This document shows, piece after piece, positions 6,157-11,870 of a DNA stretch of 13,780 nucleotides; position 1 is the first letter of the stretch, and every line of letters begins with the position of its first letter. Below the pieces are notes generated by a model. The model had not been told where the DNA came from, ran no database searches, and was given only the letters and a program-made list of their open reading frames with translations. The position numbers and the translations under genes are program-made. The DNA is from Methanobacteriota archaeon (lineage in GTDB: Archaea; Thermoplasmatota; Poseidoniia; Poseidoniales; Poseidoniaceae). Location: NCBI GenBank assembly GCA_002731395.1, contig PCBQ01000008.1, forward strand, positions 5,791-19,570, in the 5' to 3' direction.

Positions 6157-7035
6157 TTACGTCAGGTCCACCACGTCGAGGTCGTCATCTGTGCCGATGA
6201 CCGAAATCGCCGCTTCGTGGTCGTGAGCTAGGGGGCTGTCGTCCAAGGGATCCACCTCGATCAGCGCGGATTCAGCTCGAGCCAGTGCTCGCTCAACACC
6301 GGGAGCATGGTCTTCGTTCAGCGCCTTTCGCGCCTGATCAATGTCCTCATCTGCTTCCATGAGGCGGTGCTGGCGAAGCGTGGACGTGGACTCGTCATCC
6401 ACACCGTCCAACCATTCATGGAGCCGTTTTGCCACCGTTTCTCTGCGGTCTTCCATGGCGCGAATGTCGTCTCGAAGGCCGTCACGGCCACGCTGAACGG
6501 CCTCTTTCCACGCCTTGGCGTGGCTGGAGCGGGTGTGGTCGAGCCCGCGAAGGATTCGGTCCGCTGCCGCTGGCCATGCAAACTCCCATGGCACCCGTCC
6601 GAGCGCGGCTGCCAAATCGAACATAGCACGGTTTTGAAGCGCCTCTGAGCCACTGAATTCGATGACGTTCAGGTAGCCCTTGGTGAGCAGGCCAAAGCCC
6701 CAATATGGACGTGATTGAATGCGGACGGTCATGTCGCCGGTCTTGACCTCGAGTTCCCACCGCTGTTCGTCGAATTTTGGCGGGCGGGTCATCGTCAATG
6801 TGGCTGCTTCCTGCAGGCCGTGAATCAACGCTGTCGCCACGTCACCGAGGTACACCACGCCTGGCTCTTTTCCCCCACGGCGTGGCCGAAGCCGACCTTC
6901 GGCGTCCACCGAATGGTGCGGTCCTGCTCGGACCACTTGGGCGGCCACGCGCAGTGAGTTCGGCATACGGGGCGGCCACAGGTCCTTCGGTACAAGGGTC
7001 CACCGGTGAATCGTTTCATCAGACAAGTTCTTCAA
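6157..7035 (-). CDS. Hypothetical protein with helical, acidic C-terminal half
   Basis: A 292-residue soluble protein with no family I recognise. The N-terminal half (1-155) looks globular, with the blocks WTLVPKDLWPPRMPNSLRVA (12-31), GVVYLGDVATALIHGLQEAA (59-78), a strand-rich section at 93-127 and an aromatic VPWEFAWP turn. Residues about 158-260 are strongly helical and charged, likely a coiled coil, and the last 30 residues are acidic (ending DDDLDVVDLT). There is no signal peptide or membrane helix. The longest start is TTG at 7035, just inside an in-frame stop at 7045-7047; the first ATG in frame is at 6966 but would remove the tidy WTLVPKDLW block. It lies 47 bp upstream of Sec61-beta on the same strand and is divergent from the H1-like gene. 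Confidence 0.7.
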   Translation of the reverse strand: MKNLSDETIHRWTLVPKDLWPPRMPNSLRVAAQVVRAGPHHSVDAEGRLRPRRGGKEPGVVYLGDVATALIHGLQEAATLTMTRPPKFDEQRWELEVKTGDMTVRIQSRPYWGFGLLTKGYLNVIEFSGSEALQNRAMFDLAAALGRVPWEFAWPAAADRILRGLDHTRSSHAKAWKEAVQRGRDGLRDDIRAMEDRRETVAKRLHEWLDGVDDESTSTLRQHRLMEADEDIDQARKALNEDHAPGVERALARAESALIEVDPLDDSPLAHDHEAAISVIGTDDDLDVVDLT

Positions 7036-7069
7036 CGTCTGAGTTCATGCCTCGAACGGTGAACTTGAC

Positions 7070-7504
7070 ATGGCAGGAAAGGGCAGCGAGAAGGACCTGA
7101 CGGACCTCCCCGGCGTGGGTGCGGCAACAGCGAAGAAACTCAAGGACGCAGGCCTGAACACCGTGGCCAAAATCCGCAAGGCCGGCCGGGACGGCTTGGC
7201 CGCTGCGGGCATCGGTGCACCAACAGCGGCTCGAATCCTCAAAGGGGTGGCACAAGAGGCCGGTACCAAGGCGAAAGAAGCCGCCAAGAAGGTGAGCAAG
7301 AAAGCCTCCTCCACAGCGGCAAAGACCGCAAAGAAGGCCACCAAGGCCGCAGCCAAAGCCGCCGTGAAGCAGTCCGTACAGAAGGTCGTCAAGACCGCCG
7401 GACGTACCGATCGGAAGGTTCTCTCCGCCAAAGAGGAGGGGCGCAAAGGAAAGACGCTGAAGACTCCCTCCCTTCAGGACATCCTCAAGTCGAGGAGGAA
7501 GTGA
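7070..7504 (+). CDS. Helix-hairpin-helix protein with histone-H1-like Lys/Ala-rich tail
   Basis: A 144-residue, very basic protein. Residues about 9-60 form a tandem helix-hairpin-helix domain: DLTDLPGVGAATAKKLKDAG gives the first GVG hairpin, and AAAGIGAPTAARIL the second, as in the N-terminal domain of RadA and other DNA-binding proteins. Residues about 61-115 are a low-complexity run of Lys, Ala, Ser and Thr (for example KKVSKKASSTAAKTAKKATK), close in composition to the tail of eukaryotic histone H1 and to bacterial H1-like proteins. A distinct basic end, TLKTPSLQDILKSRRK, closes the protein. HhH binds duplex DNA backbone without sequence preference, and the tail would neutralise phosphate charge, so a nucleoid or chromatin-associated role is the best inference. 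The ATG at 7070 is the only plausible start. Confidence 0.82.
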   Translation: MAGKGSEKDLTDLPGVGAATAKKLKDAGLNTVAKIRKAGRDGLAAAGIGAPTAARILKGVAQEAGTKAKEAAKKVSKKASSTAAKTAKKATKAAAKAAVKQSVQKVVKTAGRTDRKVLSAKEEGRKGKTLKTPSLQDILKSRRK

Positions 7505-7541
7505 CGCAAGCACTTAGCACCCATATGGCCACAATACGGCC

Positions 7542-7727
7542 ATGCCCCGACGGAAGTACGGTCGTCTCCGTAAAACCGTGGAACTTCCATCGAAGGAGAA
7601 TTGTTCCCGGTGCAGGGCCGGCAAATTTTGCCCTTTGCCCAACCATGCCGGTCAGGACGTCTCTCCCTCGAGGTCGTGGGTTGGACCCGAGCGGGTCAAA
7701 AAACGAAAACGCAGGAATGGAACTTGA
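7542..7727 (+). CDS. Small basic Cys-containing protein, possible zinc-binding
   Basis: A 61-residue ORF starting 37 bp after the H1-like gene. It has a basic start (MPRRKYGRLRK), a cluster C21-x2-C24-x5-C30-x4-H35 in ENCSRCRAGKFCPLPNH that could hold one metal ion, and a basic end (KKRKRR). No family is recognised. Support for its being real comes from the Cys/His spacing, a start close behind the upstream gene, and its stop abutting the convergent recombinase stop, the same arrangement as at 5918-5923. Against it, the ORF is short and another overlapping frame is also open here (7501-7824). It leaves no unexplained gap if real. Confidence 0.45.
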   Translation: MPRRKYGRLRKTVELPSKENCSRCRAGKFCPLPNHAGQDVSPSRSWVGPERVKKRKRRNGT

Positions 7728-8807
7728 TCACGGCTGCTCCACACCGACCACACTCGTGGAGGGTGTGACGTCCTCCAGCGCTTTCTCGTCGACGCCAGTC
7801 GGCATGCTCGATCGAGCCGCTTGAGCCCGGTGATAGACCTCTCGAAGGGTTTGATCGCCGATTTCGAGGTATACACGGGTGGTGGCGATGCTGGCGTGAC
7901 CCAACAACCGCTGGATGGTGACCAAATCTGCGCCACGCTCCAACAACCCCGTCGCGAAATTGTGGCGCAGGACGTGGGGCGTGAGCCGTCCACGGGGCAA
8001 ACCGGAGGCCACCGACAAATCTTCCATCAGACGTTGAACGCCCCTCGGGGTCAATCGTGCACCGCGTCGGTTGACCAAGACCGGGCCGGAGGTCTCTTCC
8101 GTCCGCAACGCACGTTGCTCAAGCCACAGTTCAAGCTCCTCCAAAGTGCGCTCTGTGAACAACACCAAACGGTCCTTGTCGCCTTTGCCGGATCGCACCA
8201 TGGCCGATTGATCGTCAACGTCCACCGCGTCCAAGTCCAAGTCACAGATCTCGCTGACACGCAATCCCGTGTCGAGCATCATGGTGACCACGACGCGAGC
8301 GAGGGGGTCTTCGTGCCATCGTGCGGCTTCCAACACATCACCCAGTTCCCGTCGTGTGAGGGTCCGTGGCAAACGACGGCCGGCTCGGGCGCGCACCAAA
8401 TGCTCCGGCCATCGGTGGCCGAGCCAATTGAGGAGGTGTCGGGCCGCCGCCAGTTTCGTGTTGAACGACGAGGGCTTCAGGTCGGACAGGCTGTGCACCC
8501 AGCGGTCCACACGCCCGTTCAGGGGTTCAACGCGTTCTGCGACATCAGAAACGCAGAGCACATCCACGTCATCCGTCGCTGTCTCTCCAGGAAGCGTGGT
8601 GTCCAACAGGGGCCGGATGGACGTGAGGTAGGTTTTCTGGGTGTTCTCCGACTTCCCTTCAGTACGCAGTTGCTGCAGGTAGCACTCAAGCCATGGTAAG
8701 CGAGCAAGGTGCTGAAGGCGGGGCGGTAAATCGACGTGCAGCCCCTCATTCAAACGACGCTGACTGGGTCGAAGCGCCCGTCGTTCTCGTGAAGGTCCCG
8801 CGTCCAT
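7728..8807 (-). CDS. xerA: XerA-like tyrosine recombinase
   Basis: A 359-residue tyrosine recombinase with the full catalytic set: Arg183 in DTGLRVSE, Lys208 in SGKGDKD, His278 and Arg281 in TPHVLRH, His304 in LLGHAS, and nucleophile Tyr313 in RVYLEI. Residues about 35-135 form the SAM-like core-binding domain (LECYLQQLRTEGKSENTQKTYL), and the catalytic domain runs from about 145 to 330. Length and layout are those of archaeal XerA and bacterial XerC/D, which resolve chromosome dimers at a dif site. A mobile-element integrase is the alternative, but there are no phage-like neighbours, attachment repeats or tRNA gene nearby. The first 30 residues and the last 30 extend beyond the core fold. 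The ATG at 8807 is the first in frame. Confidence 0.88.
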   Translation of the reverse strand: MDAGPSRERRALRPSQRRLNEGLHVDLPPRLQHLARLPWLECYLQQLRTEGKSENTQKTYLTSIRPLLDTTLPGETATDDVDVLCVSDVAERVEPLNGRVDRWVHSLSDLKPSSFNTKLAAARHLLNWLGHRWPEHLVRARAGRRLPRTLTRRELGDVLEAARWHEDPLARVVVTMMLDTGLRVSEICDLDLDAVDVDDQSAMVRSGKGDKDRLVLFTERTLEELELWLEQRALRTEETSGPVLVNRRGARLTPRGVQRLMEDLSVASGLPRGRLTPHVLRHNFATGLLERGADLVTIQRLLGHASIATTRVYLEIGDQTLREVYHRAQAARSSMPTGVDEKALEDVTPSTSVVGVEQP

Positions 8808-8822
8808 TTGGCGTCACCGCCT

Positions 8823-8836
8823 GCCGCCGAGGCGGC
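8823..8836. repeat. Perfect GC inverted repeat between the RimK-like and recombinase genes
   Basis: GCCGCC (8823-8828) and GGCGGC (8831-8836) are separated by two bases, in the 88-bp spacer between the stop of the RimK-like gene and the start of the recombinase gene. It could slow transcription arriving from the RimK-like gene, but there is no T-run after it on the minus strand, so I do not call it a terminator. Confidence 0.3.
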
Positions 8837-8895
8837 GTGCATCCCGTGCCCGAAGGCGTTGGGCCATGAGGTGGGTTGGCCTTGAACGTTCGGCC

Positions 8896-10095
8896 TCAGA
8901 CGGCCGCTTCGTCCGGGCCCGGGTCAAGCGTGTTCTCGTTCGAGGCGTCTGAACAGCGCTCGACGGCTGCTCGCACGCTGCTGCGCAAGCTGGTGCGCGG
9001 ACCGGTGCAGAGCACGAGATCGTCGAACCGCAGGCGTGTGTCAGGTTTCGGATTCCACATCATGTGGGAATTGCGTGCGATGGCGAAGGTCTCGATCTCA
9101 CCGTGAAACACGTCCTCTATGCTTCGACCGATCAGACCAGGATGACGACGAACTTGCAACGTCACCACGCCTTCATCGGGCAACATGCGGAGCAATCCGT
9201 CGATTTCCACGTCACCAAATCCGGCCTCCCGCACGGCGTGGTCCACGATGGCGCCGGCCACGTTGACACCGCTGGCCATCTCGATGCCTTGCAAACCGGG
9301 GCTTGAGTTCACTTCGAGCACCATCGGCCCGTCGTTTCCTTCCAACAGATCAACGCCTGCGACGTTCAGCCCGAGCACGCGCGCTGCGCGCCGGGCCACG
9401 TCGGCAAATTCATCCGGTAAATCGAGCGATTCGACGGTGCCGTTGAGGTGGAAATTTGATCTGAATTCGCGGCCCCGCGCACGTCGCCGCATGGCGGCCA
9501 CAACTTCGTCACCGACGACGATGACGCGGACGTCACGCCCGTGGCTTTCCGCGACGTATTCCTGAATCAGCACATCTCTACGGGCGTGCAAAAGGCCCTG
9601 CACGAGGCTCTTTGCTTCGTAGGCCGTATGGCGGAGGAAGACACCTTGCCCTTGCGTGCCTTTGGTGACCTTGACCACCACGGGCAGACCACCGACCGCT
9701 TCGATGGCATGCTCCACGTCGCGTACGTCCCTGACGTTCATGGTGCGAGGAATCGGAATGCGGTTTCGGGCCAAGATTTGGCTTGCACGCAGTTTGTCCC
9801 TGCTCTGCAGAATGCCAGCGGCGCTGTTTGAGGACCACACGCCGAGTTGGTCCAGATGGCGCAGCAACGCCGTGCCGTGTCCAGTGATGGAATGTCCGAT
9901 GCGAGGGATGACCGCTTCGTGCTCGAAGGGTTCCCCGTTCACGAGCACTTCGACGCGGCCCTCGTCCACAAACATCGAGCACGTCAGCGGGTCGATGATC
10001 GCCACATCGAGACTCCGCTCTCGCGCCTCCTCCACCAAACGGCGGGTGCTGTAGAGCCTGGGGCCCCTTGACAGCACAGCAAGGCGGAGGTCCAT
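8896..10095 (-). CDS. RimK-type ATP-grasp ligase with C-terminal TrkA-C-like domain
   Basis: A 399-residue protein. Residues 1-300 are collinear with bacterial RimK, an ATP-dependent ligase that adds glutamate to the C-terminus of ribosomal protein bS6: LAVLSRGPRLYSTRRLVEEA at the start, PRIG (64-67), SRDKL (98-102), GTQGQGV (146-152, the flexible ATP loop), QEYV (178-181) and the metal site EVNSSPGLQGIE (261-272). Residues about 308-374 look like a TrkA-C (RCK_C) ligand-binding domain: GVVTLQVRRHPGLIGRSIED and, after a PKP turn, RLRFDDLVLCTG. The tail is acidic and disordered. Archaea lack bS6, so the acceptor is unknown; relatives such as LysX, MptN and CofF act on other acceptors. ATG 10095 is chosen because it matches the RimK N-terminus; a GGAGG lies 17 nt upstream, farther than usual. 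Confidence 0.85.
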   Translation of the reverse strand: MDLRLAVLSRGPRLYSTRRLVEEARERSLDVAIIDPLTCSMFVDEGRVEVLVNGEPFEHEAVIPRIGHSITGHGTALLRHLDQLGVWSSNSAAGILQSRDKLRASQILARNRIPIPRTMNVRDVRDVEHAIEAVGGLPVVVKVTKGTQGQGVFLRHTAYEAKSLVQGLLHARRDVLIQEYVAESHGRDVRVIVVGDEVVAAMRRRARGREFRSNFHLNGTVESLDLPDEFADVARRAARVLGLNVAGVDLLEGNDGPMVLEVNSSPGLQGIEMASGVNVAGAIVDHAVREAGFGDVEIDGLLRMLPDEGVVTLQVRRHPGLIGRSIEDVFHGEIETFAIARNSHMMWNPKPDTRLRFDDLVLCTGPRTSLRSSVRAAVERCSDASNENTLDPGPDEAAV

Positions 10096-10191
10096 GCGGC
10101 GGAGCGGCGCCCCCTCCTTTTTCACCCCATCGTTCACGGAACAACATCTTCGGCCGAGGCTTTCAAGTGGTCGGTGAACCAGCGCCACCGC
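10096..10191. promoter_or_regulatory. Divergent spacer between the RimK-like gene and the two-pass membrane protein gene
   Basis: Ninety-six bases hold both promoters. On the plus strand TTTCAAG at 10161-10167 lies 25-31 nt upstream of the ATG at 10192, a TATA-like position for a leaderless message. On the minus strand a TGAAAAAGGAGG stretch precedes the RimK-like ATG. Both are weak matches supported mainly by position. Confidence 0.25.
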
Positions 10192-11205
10192 ATGGACGAT
10201 GTTGAGCATGCGGACGCATCCGAGGAGGTGGAGCCAGTCCCCACCGAGGCCTTGGTGGACGAAGACCGGGACAACATGTTGGAGGAAATGACCCTTGAAC
10301 AGCGTGAGGAAGCCCTCAAGCGTTCACGCTGGAACGTCTTCATGTTCCTTGGTATCGCTGTGATCTTGTTCGGATTCGCGCTCTTCCCGATGCCGTTTTC
10401 CGCGGACTATCAGACCTCGATTGGAGGCGCTCAGGCCACCAAGGACGTGGGTTTGATTTGGGGCATGCCGATTCCTGGGGACGACATCACCGACGTGCCA
10501 GTTCGCGTGGACATTGCCGTCGATCAGCCGCCGCCCACGCATTCAGAATTGGTGGTGTTCATGATCCAGACGCCTGACTGCACCGACAATGCTGCTCTCT
10601 CGGACGGTCAAGCAGAGGCAAGAAACGCGAGTTCCGACCACGGATTTGCATCGTCGTTGGGTCGCGTGACGGCCGGTTCGGTGGAAGAATTCCGCTTTCG
10701 CATCGACCCTGGTCAATACTGTCTCATCGTGAAATTCCTCGACATCAACGGCAAGAACGCAGATCAGGCCGGAGCAGGAACCATCGAAATCGACGGGCGC
10801 GTGTGGCCAAACCAAGCCATTGCGGGTCTGTTTGGTTTGACGGCCATCGTCCTGGCCGCCTTGTCTTTTGTTGGCGCCCAGCGGCACGGCAACGAAGTTC
10901 GAGCCATGAAGCAGCCCAAGGAGACGTCCGTTGAATCAACGGTGCTCGCAGCCGCTGGCCCTTCAGGTCCTCCAGCCGCGGGTCCTAGTGGGCCGCCCGC
11001 TGCCGGTCCAAGCGGTCCACCGAAGGAAACCGATGCTCCTGCAGCCGACGCGGAGCCCGCTGTGCTTCAGGAAGACGAGGACGGCACCACTTGGCTTGAT
11101 GCTGGCAACGGGTACGTGCACCGACGCATGCCCGACGGTGACTTCGACCAGACCATCTACGTTCCCAATCCTGACGGTGCGGGTTTCGTGCCACATGAGG
11201 CGTGA
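10192..11205 (+). CDS. Two-pass membrane protein with acidic N-terminus and triple AAGPSGPP linker
   Basis: A 337-residue protein of unknown function. Residues 1-42 are acidic. Basic KRSR (43-46) leads into a first membrane helix at about 47-67. Residues about 68-207 form an extracytoplasmic beta-rich domain with two cysteines (130 and 177) that could pair, and a second helix spans about 208-228. The positive charges beside each helix put both ends in the cytoplasm. The cytoplasmic tail has three copies of an AAGPSGPP-type unit (about 254-277) and then a small terminal module, TTWLDAGNGYVHRRMPDGDF to the end, rich in Trp/Tyr/Gly/Asp, that could be a binding module. ATG 10192 is preferred to the in-frame GTG at 10174. 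DUF4126 follows after 3 bp, so the two are probably one operon. Confidence 0.72.
   Translation: MDDVEHADASEEVEPVPTEALVDEDRDNMLEEMTLEQREEALKRSRWNVFMFLGIAVILFGFALFPMPFSADYQTSIGGAQATKDVGLIWGMPIPGDDITDVPVRVDIAVDQPPPTHSELVVFMIQTPDCTDNAALSDGQAEARNASSDHGFASSLGRVTAGSVEEFRFRIDPGQYCLIVKFLDINGKNADQAGAGTIEIDGRVWPNQAIAGLFGLTAIVLAALSFVGAQRHGNEVRAMKQPKETSVESTVLAAAGPSGPPAAGPSGPPAAGPSGPPKETDAPAADAEPAVLQEDEDGTTWLDAGNGYVHRRMPDGDFDQTIYVPNPDGAGFVPHEA
10951..11022 (+). repeat. Three tandem 24-bp coding repeats (AAGPSGPP units)
   Basis: Three 24-bp units (10951-10974, 10975-10998, 10999-11022) each encode A-A-G-P-S-G-P-P. The nucleotide copies differ at many third positions while the peptide is identical, so the repeat is old and kept at protein level. 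It forms a flexible linker before the terminal module. Confidence 0.85.
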
Positions 11206-11208
11206 CGC

Positions 11209-11829
11209 ATGAGTGGCGTCGACCTATACGTCGCGCTTGCCCTCGGCATTGGACTGGCAGCAGCCAGCGGTTTCCGGGTGTTCATACCGCCGTTCTTGTA
11301 CGGTCTTGCCACGCGGTTTGACCTCAACCCTTCCGCTTTCGCGGGCTCAGACATGCAGGCGTGGATGGCCTCCGACGTGGGTCTGACGGTCCTTGGTGCG
11401 GCCGTGATTTGCGAACTCCTTGCCTACTACATCCCGTGGCTCGACAACCTGCTGGACACCATCGCTTCGCCCGCCGCGGTATTGGGTGGAATGGTGCTGA
11501 TGTCGTCCTCGTTGGGTGAACTCGATCCAGTGTTGCGCTGGTCCATGAGCATCATCGTCGGCGGCACCACCAGTGGGACCGTGCAGGTGAGCACTGTCGG
11601 TGTTCGCGCGCTTTCGACGGCCTCCACAGGCGGATTGGGCAACCCCCTTGTGTCCACGGTTGAGGCTGGGGCTTGCCTGGTGTGCACGGTGTTGGCGTTG
11701 CTTCTCCCTGTGCTCGCCATGGTGCTGGTCGTGGCGGGCTTGGTGCTGAGCGGACGCTGGCTGTTGCGCCGTCGAGGCAAGAAGGGGCCGGATGACGTTG
11801 CTTTGGGGTCCATCAACCCTCAGGCTTGA
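11209..11829 (+). CDS. DUF4126 family membrane protein
   Basis: A 206-residue membrane protein that fits the DUF4126 pattern: LALGIGLAAASGFRVFIPPF (10-29), CELLAYYIPWLDNLLDTI (68-85), SPAAVLGGMVL (87-97), VGGTTSGTVQ (117-126) and TGGLGNPLVSTVEAG (140-154). About five or six helices are likely: 5-32, 57-75, 88-103, 111-127 and 153-187. The tail RRRGKK is cytoplasmic. The family has no settled function. The start 3 bp after the preceding stop leaves no room for a promoter, so it is probably expressed with the upstream membrane protein and perhaps with the SAP-domain gene 41 bp downstream. Confidence 0.85.
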   Translation: MSGVDLYVALALGIGLAAASGFRVFIPPFLYGLATRFDLNPSAFAGSDMQAWMASDVGLTVLGAAVICELLAYYIPWLDNLLDTIASPAAVLGGMVLMSSSLGELDPVLRWSMSIIVGGTTSGTVQVSTVGVRALSTASTGGLGNPLVSTVEAGACLVCTVLALLLPVLAMVLVVAGLVLSGRWLLRRRGKKGPDDVALGSINPQA

Positions 11830-11870
11830 AAGCGGTCAACTGCGAGATGACTTACGGAGGGCGGTGAGCG

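Noticed and set aside
7261..7400. Low-complexity stretch as a non-coding or repeat element
   Set aside because: It is in frame and encodes the Lys/Ala-rich tail of the H1-like protein; the DNA is not a regular tandem repeat.
8823..8836. GC inverted repeat as an intrinsic terminator of the RimK-like gene
   Set aside because: No T-rich tract follows on the transcribed strand, and archaeal termination depends mainly on T-runs; kept only as a repeat.
7728..8895. dif or attachment site beside the recombinase gene
   Set aside because: No pair of AT-rich 11-bp arms and no direct repeats or tRNA gene edge could be found; the spacer is uniformly GC-rich.
10096..10209. N-terminal extension of the RimK-like protein to 10209
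   Set aside because: RimK proteins begin at the strand found from the ATG at 10095, and the extension would overlap the divergent gene that starts at 10192.
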